From the NCBI GenBank assembly GCA_964401685.1, contig CAYNZH010000005.1:1-64000 (forward strand): a DNA stretch of 64,000 nucleotides. Direction: 5' to 3'. The position numbers and the translations under genes were made by a program. The notes beneath the pieces are model-generated. The model searched no databases, had not been told where the DNA came from, and saw only the letters and a program-made list of their open reading frames with translations. This stretch comes from DASRQK01 sp964401685. Its GTDB lineage: Bacteria > Bacteroidota > Bacteroidia > Sphingobacteriales > Sphingobacteriaceae. Shown in pieces: positions 1-9,295 of the stretch (position 1 is its first letter; each line of letters starts with the position of its first letter).

Positions 1-2439
1 TTATTGCTGAGCGACGTAATCGTAGATGATCTTGGATATCCTGGCCAGCGCGGGTTTGCCCTCCTTCTCGCTTATTTCGGAAGAAAGCAGGACAACTGCG
101 TACTTGCGGCCATCGGGTAGTTCCACCAGACCAGAATCGTGGTTGGTGTTGGTAATCCAGCCCGTTTTATGGGCCACCCGAACCTCGCGCGGGAGATGTG
201 CTGGAATGATATCCCGGTGTTTTTGATCCTGGAGGATCCGGGTCATTTCTTTGCTTGCCTGCGCGCTGATCAAATCACCACGGCCGAGTTTGGCAAAGAG
301 CAGAGCGAGGTCTTTGGCAGTGCTCTTATTGTTCATTCCCTTTTCATAAGCAGGCAGGTCTTCTACTCCGCGGAGCACTTCCAGATCTTCGGCTCCAAGT
401 TCTTTTAGGGTTCGCATGATGTTTTTAGCACCTAATTCTTCGATCAAAAGGTTGGTCGCGAGATTGCTGCTTTCAGTGATCATGGCGTGGATCAGTTTCC
501 TCCAGGTGACCTTGTCGCCGATCTTTTTATAGAGATCTTTTTCGGCATCATCTTCCGGCGACAGTGCGTAGAAACTTTTATTGGCAATGCTCCTGAACCT
601 ATTGTAGATGAGGATTTCGTCGTCCAGATTGATGGTTCCTTCTTCATGCTGTTTGAAGGCCTCGATCATGACGGGGGTCTTCATGGTGCTTGCGGCATGG
701 AATTTATCCGTACCTTGGTGATAGTACTCTTCCCCATTTTTCAAATCGATAAATGCAATCCCAAATTTTGCATCCTTGTGCTTGTCTATTTCCCTTTGGA
801 TACGTTTTTCCAAGTCATTTAAAGAAAGCATAGCGTTGTTGTCTGGCTTCAGGACGATTCTTTCAATAGAGGAACCGGCACCCGAATTTTTTGAAATAAA
901 TACTGCTTCGCGGATTGTTTGGTCCGGATTGAGGATAAATGATAGAAAGGGCCCGTCTCCGCGATCTGGGTTGTCCCAACGCATTTTGAAAAGATCACCA
1001 TGGAAATGTGTCAGTCGGCCGTTGAACTGCGGCGCATCTGAGAACGCAACGTGGAGATCGTCGCCCGCTTGGGAAACGACTATCCTACCTACAAAGGAAT
1101 CGCGGTATGCGCCGGCATATTTTTCCAGAGGCAACGTCCGAACCAGGCGAGGATCAGCCTCCACGGGCTTATTGTTTCTGCGGATGGAATCCTGCCTTCG
1201 CAGTGAGTTGTCTGTGTCTTTCTTAAATGCCGCGTACCAGTCAAAGGGTTCTGCCTCCATATAATGATCAAGGACATGGCGAATGATACTCCAATACGCA
1301 TTGGTCACACCTTGATTGGTCATCACGATAATACCCAGATCCAGCTGTGGCACCATCGCCAACTGCGAGACAAAGCCCGTAAGCGATCCGCCGTGTCCTA
1401 CCACCTTATAACCGCGATAGTCGTAGACACTAAATCCAGCTGCATAGCCGCTGAACTGTCTCTGGGCAGGCTTGAATTCTTCGGAAATTTTGCTGATCGG
1501 TATAGGAACAGTGTATTTCCAGAGTTCCTCCGTAACCTGGGGTTTGAAAAGTCGCCTGTTTTCGTCGATACGCCCGGAATCCAGGTGCATTTTTATCCAT
1601 TTGGCCATGTCGACAGCTGAGGACGCTATGCCTCCGGCTGGATTTCCCGGATCGCCAATGTTTTGGACAAAAAAGGAATCAACGACCACGAGTTCGCCAT
1701 TTCTGCGCGTATGTGACATGGCCAGGTTATCGTGCTGGCGGAGTGTGGAAAACCTGCTGACACTGCGTGTCATTTCCAGGGGAATAAAGATCTTTTCGGT
1801 GATAAAATCTTCCCAACTCAGGCCACTTACCTCTTCGATGACTTCCGCCGCGGCCAGATAGAGGATATTGTCGTAAGCGTAGCCCGAACGAAAATCGTAG
1901 GCAAGAGGAGCGTCTTTAAGTTTAAGTATCAGTTCCTTTCGAGTCATGTCCGCCGGGGGGAACAAGAGCATATCATTGACATAGGCGGGGAGACCGCTGT
2001 GATGCACCAACAAATCCCTGATGGTCAGATTTTGTGTCACGTAGAGGTCCGAAAGTTCAAACCAGGGCAAATACTTGACTACGCGATCGTCCCAGCTGAG
2101 TTTGCCTTGTTCGACCAACATGCCCAGCGCAGTGCCGGTGAATGCCTTGGTGTTTGAAGCAATACTGAAAAGTGTGTTCCCATCGACTCGATCCTTCTGC
2201 CCTAGCCTTTTGACTCCAAATCCTTCGGCAAGCACGACCTCGCCCTCCTTGACAATGGCTATGCCAACTCCTGGAACGTCAAATCCGTCCAGCACTTTTG
2301 CGACATATTGTTCAAAGTTGGGCGGAAGGCCAGCACGCTGTGTGTTGCTCTGTCTGGCAGCATTTGTACCTTGGCCCAGGGCCACGCCCGCGAATCCTAT
2401 AAACAGGCATCCTATCAATAATGATTTAATTACTTTCAT
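1..2439 (-). CDS. Secreted double-domain serine hydrolase (class C-like plus class A-like beta-lactamase folds)
   Basis: An 812-residue protein with an N-terminal signal peptide (about residues 1-22) and two penicillin-recognising serine-hydrolase modules in one chain. Module 1 (about 45-400) has S95-N-T-K98, Y189-D-N191 and H349-G-G351, the class C/esterase-like triad. A DUF3471-like beta domain follows (about 435-530). Module 2 (about 540-812) has S584-T-M-K587, S657-S-N659 and K758-T-G760, the class A pattern. Both active sites look intact. It is the last gene of the nagA operon and its start overlaps the upstream glycosidase gene by 14 bp. The context suggests an envelope D,D-peptidase or esterase role; true beta-lactamase activity is possible but not shown by the sequence. 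The stop codon sits at the very edge of the window. Confidence 0.9.
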   Translation of the reverse strand: MKVIKSLLIGCLFIGFAGVALGQGTNAARQSNTQRAGLPPNFEQYVAKVLDGFDVPGVGIAIVKEGEVVLAEGFGVKRLGQKDRVDGNTLFSIASNTKAFTGTALGMLVEQGKLSWDDRVVKYLPWFELSDLYVTQNLTIRDLLVHHSGLPAYVNDMLLFPPADMTRKELILKLKDAPLAYDFRSGYAYDNILYLAAAEVIEEVSGLSWEDFITEKIFIPLEMTRSVSRFSTLRQHDNLAMSHTRRNGELVVVDSFFVQNIGDPGNPAGGIASSAVDMAKWIKMHLDSGRIDENRRLFKPQVTEELWKYTVPIPISKISEEFKPAQRQFSGYAAGFSVYDYRGYKVVGHGGSLTGFVSQLAMVPQLDLGIIVMTNQGVTNAYWSIIRHVLDHYMEAEPFDWYAAFKKDTDNSLRRQDSIRRNNKPVEADPRLVRTLPLEKYAGAYRDSFVGRIVVSQAGDDLHVAFSDAPQFNGRLTHFHGDLFKMRWDNPDRGDGPFLSFILNPDQTIREAVFISKNSGAGSSIERIVLKPDNNAMLSLNDLEKRIQREIDKHKDAKFGIAFIDLKNGEEYYHQGTDKFHAASTMKTPVMIEAFKQHEEGTINLDDEILIYNRFRSIANKSFYALSPEDDAEKDLYKKIGDKVTWRKLIHAMITESSNLATNLLIEELGAKNIMRTLKELGAEDLEVLRGVEDLPAYEKGMNNKSTAKDLALLFAKLGRGDLISAQASKEMTRILQDQKHRDIIPAHLPREVRVAHKTGWITNTNHDSGLVELPDGRKYAVVLLSSEISEKEGKPALARISKIIYDYVAQQ

Positions 2440-3922
2440 TTCCGAATCTATCTACTGCGGTTACGTAAATTCCTGTTAGGGTCTGTTTGTTCTGCGCCCC
2501 GGTCAGATCCAGTGCGTATTGCTTTTGGGTTGCGGGTAAAATTTCGTAGTTCCAGGTGTCCCCGTAGCGATAGTACACCACCCATTGCGCGATGTTGCTT
2601 TCCTGAGGGTGGCTCCAAGTCAGTTGCACCTGTTGACTACTCCGTCTTTCGTTGACTTTTGGTGCTGCAGGAATTGCATCGCTCAGCCAAGGGCTCGCAG
2701 GAACTAAGGCTTGTTTTTGGTACACGCCCTTGATTAGGCTCTCGGGCACCCGCGGGTTTCTCGTCAACGATGAAATGCTCCAGTGGATCGCGCCCTTGCT
2801 TTCAGGTACCATACCTCTGGTGATCATAATCTGATTGTTGACCTCGGCAACATTCGCATCGTCTCCACCTCGTCCTACATTCATTCCCGGCCACAGATGG
2901 CGCTGATGGGTATTTTCCTGCTGCCACCAACCTAGAAGGACAGGAAAGCTCTGCGGGATCTGTGCGATGGGCCAATAGAGTTGGGGGGAAAAGTAGTCTA
3001 TCCAGCCCTCATTGAGCCATAGTTTGGCATCTGCGTAAAGGCTATTGTATTGATCCATTCCAGCTATGCTTTCCGGATAGCCTGGGCGCCAGATCCCAAA
3101 AGGGCTCAGACCAAATTTTACGTGTTTTTTTTCCGATTTGATTTCGTGGTAAAGGCGCTCAATAAAACGGTTGACATGGTCGCGGCGCCAGTCTGCGCGG
3201 GAGAGTTTGCCGCCGTTGTTTTTATAGACATTCCAGCTCGCATCGTCAGGGAAATCCTTTCCTTTGTTATAGGACTCATAGGGATAGAAATAATCATCGA
3301 AATGTACCCCGTCAATGTCGTAGCGACGTACGAGATCACGGACAACGGCAGCGCCATGGTCTTGCGTGGATTTTAGAGCAGGATCGAACCACCAATAACC
3401 TTCTTCCAGATACACGACCGATTCGGGCATGCGTTTAACTATGGACTGAGGGCTGATTTCCTTGCCAGTCGTGTGGTGCGCGCGGTATGGATTGAGCCAT
3501 ACGTGGAGTTCCAGGCCTCGCTTATGTGCCTCTTCTATCCAAAATTCCAGAGGGTCATAGTAGGGATCCGGAGCCACCCCTTGTTGGCCGGTCAAATAAT
3601 AGGACCACGGCTCAAGGCTGCTTTCATAAAGTGCGTCGGCCTGCGGACGTACCTGGAAGATCGCAGCATTGAAGTTGTGCTCTTTCAGGAAATCTAGCCA
3701 GGCTATTGCCTCTGCTTGTTGCTCCTTGGTCGACAAACCGGGTTTGCTAGGCCAATTGATATTCGCAACGCTCGCGATCCAGGCTGCTCTGAATTCTCTC
3801 ATGGCGCGTTGTGTCGGCTTTTGGGAGTCTTCGGTCACTTGCAGGGGTTTGACCGAGCCGCAGGAAACGATGATGCTGGCTAGCACTATCATTCCTATCC
3901 CCTTGATCCAATGTGTTTTCAT
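2426..3922 (-). CDS. GHL10-family (DUF187, DigH-like) glycoside hydrolase lipoprotein
   Basis: A 498-residue lipoprotein: signal peptide ending in a lipobox at C21, then a family GHL10 TIM-barrel (about residues 43-385), beginning with the typical FRAAWIA strand and carrying an acidic FDDYFYPY motif at 208-215. The last ~100 residues form a fibronectin III-like domain. E. coli DigH (YddW), of the same family, cleaves glycan strands from which amidases have removed the peptides. Here the gene lies directly downstream of an amidase gene (16 bp gap) and overlaps the next gene by 14 bp, which fits a role on denuded peptidoglycan at the outer membrane. The family assignment is firm; the exact bond cleaved is inferred. 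Confidence 0.85.
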   Translation of the reverse strand: MKTHWIKGIGMIVLASIIVSCGSVKPLQVTEDSQKPTQRAMREFRAAWIASVANINWPSKPGLSTKEQQAEAIAWLDFLKEHNFNAAIFQVRPQADALYESSLEPWSYYLTGQQGVAPDPYYDPLEFWIEEAHKRGLELHVWLNPYRAHHTTGKEISPQSIVKRMPESVVYLEEGYWWFDPALKSTQDHGAAVVRDLVRRYDIDGVHFDDYFYPYESYNKGKDFPDDASWNVYKNNGGKLSRADWRRDHVNRFIERLYHEIKSEKKHVKFGLSPFGIWRPGYPESIAGMDQYNSLYADAKLWLNEGWIDYFSPQLYWPIAQIPQSFPVLLGWWQQENTHQRHLWPGMNVGRGGDDANVAEVNNQIMITRGMVPESKGAIHWSISSLTRNPRVPESLIKGVYQKQALVPASPWLSDAIPAAPKVNERRSSQQVQLTWSHPQESNIAQWVVYYRYGDTWNYEILPATQKQYALDLTGAQNKQTLTGIYVTAVDRFGNESN

Positions 3923-3938
3923 CTCTTATAATTTTTAT

Positions 3939-5687
3939 TTATTCAATTGATTTCAAATATTTTTCTAGGCCCACAAGAATTGCTTCCGCCATTTCCTCGT
4001 GAAATTCCGTGTCCAATAATCGCTCTTCATCGGCTGGGTTGGACATAAATGCCACCTCGACCAGTACCGAGGGGAATTCCGTGGGTGAGTTTAACGTAAA
4101 ATTGAATCCTCCGACATTGCCGAAATCTGCCAGATCCAGGGCCAACATTTCATCATATATTGAGACTGATAGAGGACGGAAGGCTTGATGCCGGTAGTAA
4201 GTAGAGGCGCCAGCGACCATCGGATTACCGGCAGCATTGCAGTGGATGCTGATCAGAATGTCTGGTTCCGGGCTGCGCAACGCCTGCAGACGTTGTGTAT
4301 TATTGGTATAGGTGTCATCGTCTCTGGTCATGATCACTGTGGCTCCCTTCTGTTCGAGTCGGTGTTTGAGTTTTTGGGCCATTGACAAATTCAGATCTTT
4401 CTCTTTTACGCCGGTCATGCCGATTGCACCATTGTTATTGCCGCCATGGCCCGCATCGACTGCGATCGTAAGATGCCTGAGATCCAGTTTTTCTGGTCTG
4501 GGTTTAACCCGTATCTGGAGCGAATTTCCCCGGTAATAGACCTCATGTCCCCAATGTTCCTTATCCTTAAGCTCAAGATGTACTCTAAAAATATCTTTGT
4601 TTAATTGCTCATACCAAACATTTTTGATAGCTGCAAGATCGCCCCTTTGCGTGATCCAGTTGCTATTGGAAACCGCTCCGTAAATGTCGATGACAATTTT
4701 AGTCGGATCGTCCAGCATCTGCGTAGTATAGGGCAGTCTTTGGCTGAGCCCAATGGAGACAAAATCCTGACCGCCGCGGGTTGTGACGCTCCAACTTCCG
4801 GTGATTGAATGTGGCCGGAAATTAACACCTTCTTCCAAAGTGATATCGCGCACATTGACGTAGGCCTGCGTCTGGTCGGCGAGGCGCACTTTGTACATTC
4901 CTTGCATTTTCCCCGCAATTTCAAGCCGGACCGCAGAGTCCAAGAAGCCCATTTTTGCACCTCCGAGACGATCGGTTCCTAAACCATAGTCCAGTCCCAC
5001 CCGCTTTTTATTTGTTCGCCCAACGACAAGGGGCTGATCCGCCAGGACTGTGAGGGTTTGTTCACTGTCTTTCTGGATTGTTTTGCCGCTTTGGGGATCT
5101 CGAAGCAGGACCGCGACCGTTTGGTTCTGGGAAACGTCGGATTCTTTGATGAGATACTCGCCCCTATAGATACCAGCAACGCCGGTTTGTGCCGAATCGA
5201 GCTCGGTCAATGAGATTTGTTGATTCAATAAGGTGGCGTCCATGCCGGGGCTCGCTTTCACTTCGATCTGCAAATAGTCACCAGATTTCAACCAAAGATC
5301 TCCTCCTGGAATCAATCGTACAGATTCTATAGCAAAACCTGCTGTAGGACGTGGTGGCGAAGGCCTTTCATAGACGTAGACGAGCCTTCTTTTGGTGGTA
5401 TCGCCGTCGATGCCGTATAAAAGTTCAAACGCATTGTGACCCTCTTCCAAGGTCAGTGCTGCCGCGAAGACCCCTGTAGCGTATATTTTTACTTCTTCTC
5501 CCTGCAAAAAGAGAAATGCCGAGGGATCGGCGAATCCCTGCAGATAAGTTGTCGCACTGCGTACATGGACACTATCCTGTACGGGAGACTTTAGCTTTAA
5601 AGGACTGATCTGTCCTAAAGCACCAATTGGCAAACTAATTCCCAGACTTAGGACCAGTACGCAGAAAACCCAGATTTTTTTGTTCAT
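3939..5687 (-). CDS. N-acetylmuramoyl-L-alanine amidase (Amidase_3, AmiC-like)
   Basis: A 582-residue secreted amidase that cuts the bond between muramic acid and the stem peptide. Signal peptide to about residue 25, a Bacteroidota-type extended N-terminal half with SH3-like and AMIN-like segments (about 290-395), and a C-terminal Amidase_3 domain (about 406-577). Zinc ligands H414 (in DAGHGG), E429 and H482 (in SIHCNA) and catalytic E544 (in LVEVAF) are all present. The start codon overlaps the nagA stop by 4 nt (ATGA), so it is translationally coupled to nagA. The E. coli homologues act in daughter-cell separation. No regulatory helix insertion is obvious by eye. Confidence 0.92.
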   Translation of the reverse strand: MNKKIWVFCVLVLSLGISLPIGALGQISPLKLKSPVQDSVHVRSATTYLQGFADPSAFLFLQGEEVKIYATGVFAAALTLEEGHNAFELLYGIDGDTTKRRLVYVYERPSPPRPTAGFAIESVRLIPGGDLWLKSGDYLQIEVKASPGMDATLLNQQISLTELDSAQTGVAGIYRGEYLIKESDVSQNQTVAVLLRDPQSGKTIQKDSEQTLTVLADQPLVVGRTNKKRVGLDYGLGTDRLGGAKMGFLDSAVRLEIAGKMQGMYKVRLADQTQAYVNVRDITLEEGVNFRPHSITGSWSVTTRGGQDFVSIGLSQRLPYTTQMLDDPTKIVIDIYGAVSNSNWITQRGDLAAIKNVWYEQLNKDIFRVHLELKDKEHWGHEVYYRGNSLQIRVKPRPEKLDLRHLTIAVDAGHGGNNNGAIGMTGVKEKDLNLSMAQKLKHRLEQKGATVIMTRDDDTYTNNTQRLQALRSPEPDILISIHCNAAGNPMVAGASTYYRHQAFRPLSVSIYDEMLALDLADFGNVGGFNFTLNSPTEFPSVLVEVAFMSNPADEERLLDTEFHEEMAEAILVGLEKYLKSIE

Positions 5688-6799
5688 TTTATTATTGTTT
5701 TACCTTCAAAGATGACCCGATTTAGGGTGAGATTATCATCAAATACGATCATATTCGCACTTGCTCCTTGGTGGATGCGGCCTCCGTTTGCATACCCGAT
5801 TGCCCTGGCCGGATAAGTGGTGGCCATGCGGATCGCTTCATCCAACGGAATTCCGCAATGATCTACACAGTTTTTCACAGCTTGCCATAAGGTAAGTGCC
5901 GACCCCGACAGTGTGCCATCAGGCAACGTGTATCGGTCGCCTGCAAATTTATGTCGATAAGGGTCCATGGTCGAACCTGTAACCGCATCGGTGATCAAAA
6001 ATAGTCGCTCCCCCATGAGTTTTTTGGCAAACTCCAGGGACTCGTATGAAACATGAATCCCATCTGCGATGATGCTTGCTCGGACGTCGGGGGCCATCAT
6101 TACCGCTCCTGGAAGACCCATGTCCCTGTGATGCCAGGGTGTCATTGCATTGAAAAGATGTGTCGCAAGAGTGACACCTCCCGTACTAAAAGCTTGCCAG
6201 CTCTCTGCATAAGTGGCCATACTATGTCCGGCAGACAGGACGATATTCCGACTTCGGAGGTAGTCCAGGGATTCCTGATCGAATAATTCTGGTGCGATGG
6301 TCATTATTTTTACGTTTTCACCGGCGCCATCTAGCAGTTCCGTAAGTTCATGCAATTCGGCGGGCCGGATCCACTCTTTGGGATGTGCCCCGTTGCGTGC
6401 CGGATTGAGGTACGGGCCCTCAAGGTGGAGACCAAGGCATGCAGTTGAGACGTCGGAGTTGACAGCCGCTATTGCCTCCCTGATAGCATTCAATGGTAGC
6501 GTTGCCACGGTAATTATGAAGCCCGTTGTGCCACTGGCAACGATCGTTTCACTAATATGTTTTAATGCCTTGACATCTCTTTGTGCAGCGAAAAGCACGT
6601 CATCTGACCCATAGATTTGCAAATCTATCAGTCCCGGAGCTACAGATAGTCCGCCCAGATCGATTTTGGTAAAATGACTCGGGATCTCCGTATCGTTGAC
6701 AATTCCGCGAATAAGACTGCCTTCAACCAAGATAGCGCGTCCTTGCCAGATATCCTGATCACTGTAGATTTTAGTGTTATAAAAGGCTAAAAGACTCAT
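5684..6799 (-). CDS. nagA: N-acetylglucosamine-6-phosphate deacetylase
   Basis: Cytoplasmic amidohydrolase that converts GlcNAc-6-phosphate to glucosamine-6-phosphate in amino-sugar and cell-wall recycling. About 371 residues from the ATG at 6799; the open frame extends 27 nt further upstream, but the second methionine (MSLLAFYN) fits the family N-terminus. Metal ligands E127 (HLEGP), H192 and H214 (THLFNA), and catalytic D271 are visible. The first metal motif is GLIDLQIYG, with Gln and Tyr in place of the usual HxH, resembling the single-metal E. coli-type enzyme. First gene of a four-gene wall operon; 104 bp separate it from the preceding M28 gene and contain that gene's terminator. Confidence 0.93.
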   Translation of the reverse strand: MSLLAFYNTKIYSDQDIWQGRAILVEGSLIRGIVNDTEIPSHFTKIDLGGLSVAPGLIDLQIYGSDDVLFAAQRDVKALKHISETIVASGTTGFIITVATLPLNAIREAIAAVNSDVSTACLGLHLEGPYLNPARNGAHPKEWIRPAELHELTELLDGAGENVKIMTIAPELFDQESLDYLRSRNIVLSAGHSMATYAESWQAFSTGGVTLATHLFNAMTPWHHRDMGLPGAVMMAPDVRASIIADGIHVSYESLEFAKKLMGERLFLITDAVTGSTMDPYRHKFAGDRYTLPDGTLSGSALTLWQAVKNCVDHCGIPLDEAIRMATTYPARAIGYANGGRIHQGASANMIVFDDNLTLNRVIFEGKTIIK

Positions 6800-6837
6800 A
6801 TTGGTATTATTTTCACAATAATACAAAAATCACAAAC

Positions 6838-6881
6838 AAAAATGTGCGTTTTCATGTATCAATTCTACATAAAAACGCACA
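6838..6881 (-). terminator. Rho-independent terminator after the M28 peptidase gene
   Basis: Inverted repeat with arms TGTGCGTTTT (6843-6852) and AAAACGCACA (6872-6881), plus an inner 4-bp ATGT/ACAT pair. Read on the minus strand the hairpin is followed by a run of five T. It lies 23 nt after the M28 stop and separates that gene from nagA. Confidence 0.8.
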
Positions 6882-6903
6882 AATCAGAATCGCTTATGGG
6901 TGA

Positions 6904-8511
6904 TTAAAATCCTCCCAACCTGCGTGGTTGGCGAATTGGCGGCCAGGTTCCTGGACGACCGTCTCTGCCTGGAGGCAAAATTCGCTGTTCTCTGTCGACC
7001 AAAGTAGGCTCCTGAGCAGCTTTGTAAGTCATGATCGCGGTCAAGATAACGTTGTGTTCCAAATCATCGAAGACCAACTTGTCGTAGGTGTCCAGATTTG
7101 TGTGCCAGGTAATGGTGCTGTATCCCCATGACAGTGCACTTAACATAAATGCCGGAACTCCCGCCGCGATAAATGCAGCATGATCTGAACTTCCTCCCGA
7201 TGGGCTTCCTGGGAAAGTGGTATTGACCTCCCTGCGGATTTCCATGGGAGCAGGTGCCATCCAGCGCTCAATAAAATCATAGGAATGTAGGAATCCGGAT
7301 CCATTTATTTCGGAAACACGGCCGGTACCATTATCAAGGTTGAAAACTGCCTGTGTTTTTGCCACAACATTCGGGTTGTCGATGACAAACGCGCGTGATC
7401 CGTTCAAACCTTGCTCCTCGCTACCCCAAAGTCCAACGAGTATACTTCTTTTTGGATTTGGGAACACTTCCTTAAGAATACGGGCAATTTCCATGACAGC
7501 GATCACGCCCGTTCCATTGTCGGTTGCACCGGAACCACCTTCCCACGAATCAAAGTGAGCAGAAAGAATGACATATTCATCCGGGAACTCGGTTCCTTTG
7601 ATTTCAGCAATGGTGTTGAAAATCGGTACCGTACCCAATTCTTTGGATTCTGTTTCAACGCGTAACCGCGGCTTCTCACCACTTTCTGCAAGGCGGAAGA
7701 TGACACCGTAATCTTCAACGGATAAGTCAATAGTTGGAACTTTAATCGTACGGGCTCCGAAAATTTTGTTCGAACCAAACTCCTGAGACCAGTAGCACAT
7801 TACAATGCCAACCGCGCCTGCATTTTCCAATACTCCAGGCAGGGAGTTTGCTGAAACGCCGGTCCTATTGATTCTTTCGGCCCATTCTCTCGCTGCATCA
7901 CGTTTTTCTTGTTGCATTTTTTCGTAGGATGCCGGAGTTGCGAATTCCTTCCAGTTATAATCCGGTCTCCCTGTGGGCTGATGCATAGAAATCATCACAT
8001 ACTTTCCTTTGGCATTGGGCAACCAAGCCTGAAATTCAAGAGAGTCTTTCACGTTAGGAAGTACAATCACTTCACCTTCCACAGGTTTCCCACCGGTAGT
8101 TGGGCTCCAGGCTAGCTGAGTTCCGTACAAGGTTTTAATTCTCGGGTGAACCAGGTCTATGTGGGAAATCCCTCTTTCCCAACCACGCCACTCACCAAAT
8201 TGCTGGTTTTCCGCGTGAATGCCCCATTTGTTGAAGGTCTCTATAGCCCAGCTGTGTGCATGGTCCATTTGAGGGGTTCCTACCAAGCGGGGTCCCACAA
8301 TGTCAAGGAGCTCATGAGCCAAAACCTTGAGCTGGGAATTTTCCCGTGCTTCTTTGATAATGTTTTCAACAACAGGGTCGACAGGCGCTGGCGGTCCACC
8401 AAAAAATCTTTGTTGAGCGACCCCTGTTTGAAAAATAAAAAGAAAGGCCGCGGCAACCAAGAGGTATTTTTGTGCGACTATTCTTCTGAAGAGTTCTGTT
8501 TTTCTTTTCAT
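6904..8511 (-). CDS. Secreted M28-family zinc peptidase (carboxypeptidase Q-like)
   Basis: A 535-residue protein with a signal peptide/signal anchor (about residues 14-32), a PA-type insert in the middle, and an M28 co-catalytic zinc domain. Visible motifs are SAHFDSW, ATDNGTG, a GSEEQG acidic pair, and a C-terminal SSDHAAF histidine. The first zinc histidine, bridging Asp, catalytic Glu and last His are thus all present. It is probably an exported aminopeptidase or dipeptidase feeding on peptides. Monocistronic: strong terminator downstream and a 183-bp divergent region with folE upstream. A second, shorter M28 paralogue lies at 30939-32438. Confidence 0.88.
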   Translation of the reverse strand: MKRKTELFRRIVAQKYLLVAAAFLFIFQTGVAQQRFFGGPPAPVDPVVENIIKEARENSQLKVLAHELLDIVGPRLVGTPQMDHAHSWAIETFNKWGIHAENQQFGEWRGWERGISHIDLVHPRIKTLYGTQLAWSPTTGGKPVEGEVIVLPNVKDSLEFQAWLPNAKGKYVMISMHQPTGRPDYNWKEFATPASYEKMQQEKRDAAREWAERINRTGVSANSLPGVLENAGAVGIVMCYWSQEFGSNKIFGARTIKVPTIDLSVEDYGVIFRLAESGEKPRLRVETESKELGTVPIFNTIAEIKGTEFPDEYVILSAHFDSWEGGSGATDNGTGVIAVMEIARILKEVFPNPKRSILVGLWGSEEQGLNGSRAFVIDNPNVVAKTQAVFNLDNGTGRVSEINGSGFLHSYDFIERWMAPAPMEIRREVNTTFPGSPSGGSSDHAAFIAAGVPAFMLSALSWGYSTITWHTNLDTYDKLVFDDLEHNVILTAIMTYKAAQEPTLVDREQRILPPGRDGRPGTWPPIRQPRRLGGF

Positions 8512-8650
8512 ATGTTTGTAATTTAGATCAAATATGACTACTAAAGTCAGGTTTTTATTTAATTAATCCTATTTTACCATAGAAAAATTACCTAATTGCC
8601 GTAATATTTAGATTAAATGGTTACTTTCTCTAAATGTGGGATAGAACAAT

Positions 8651-8658
8651 TATCTTTG
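8651..8658 (+). promoter_or_regulatory. Bacteroidota -7 promoter element of folE
   Basis: TATCTTTG matches TAnnTTTG, 36 nt before the folE ATG, in the 183-bp divergent region between the M28 gene and folE. No clear TTG -33 element is seen at 19-21 nt upstream. I see nothing else in this intergenic region. Confidence 0.55.
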
Positions 8659-8694
8659 CGTGTTTAGATTCACGCTTTAATTAAACATAAAAAC

Positions 8695-9273
8695 ATGGAC
8701 AAGCATGAGGACCGCACGGAGCGGATTGCTTCTCAATATTCAAAAATACTCGCTGATTTGGGCGAGGATCCAAATCGGGATGGATTGTTGAAAACACCGC
8801 AGCGGGTGGCCAAGGCCCTACAGTTCCTCACACACGGATATGAGCTGGATCCGGCGGAAATACTTCGTTCAGCGATGTTTCAGGAGGATTATAGCCAGAT
8901 GGTGGTGGTCAAGGATATTGAGGTATACTCCTTGTGCGAGCATCATTTACTGCCGTTTTTTGGCAAAGCGCATATCGCCTATATACCTAAAGGTCATATT
9001 GTCGGTTTGAGTAAAATCCCCCGCGTGGTGGATATCTTTGCCCGTAGACTGCAGGTGCAGGAGAGGCTGACGAACGAAATTCGCGACTGTATCCAGGAGA
9101 CGCTGGATCCGGCAGGCGTAGCCATAGTTATTGAATGTAAACACCTGTGTATGTCGATGCGCGGCATACAGAAGCAAAATTCGGTGACTACGACATCGGC
9201 CTTCACCGGAAAATTTATCAGCGAACCGACCCGATCGGAATTTTTGAGGCTGATCACTGCCCAGCTCACTTAA
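8695..9273 (+). CDS. folE: GTP cyclohydrolase I
   Basis: A 192-residue enzyme that converts GTP to 7,8-dihydroneopterin triphosphate, the first step of tetrahydrofolate or pterin synthesis. Zinc-binding residues are visible in SLCEHHLLPF and in CKHLCMSMRGI, and the conserved KTPxRVAKA segment near residue 35 is present. Length fits the type I (FolE) family. It is followed after 22 nt by rlmD on the same strand. The upstream TATCTTTG element suggests its own promoter. Confidence 0.95.
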   Translation: MDKHEDRTERIASQYSKILADLGEDPNRDGLLKTPQRVAKALQFLTHGYELDPAEILRSAMFQEDYSQMVVVKDIEVYSLCEHHLLPFFGKAHIAYIPKGHIVGLSKIPRVVDIFARRLQVQERLTNEIRDCIQETLDPAGVAIVIECKHLCMSMRGIQKQNSVTTTSAFTGKFISEPTRSEFLRLITAQLT

Positions 9274-9295
9274 GACAAACAACAAACGATAGAAA

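Noticed and set aside
1..2439. A clinical-type beta-lactamase resistance gene
   Set aside because: Context is a cell-wall operon and both modules resemble the broad serine-hydrolase families; resistance activity is not supported by the sequence.
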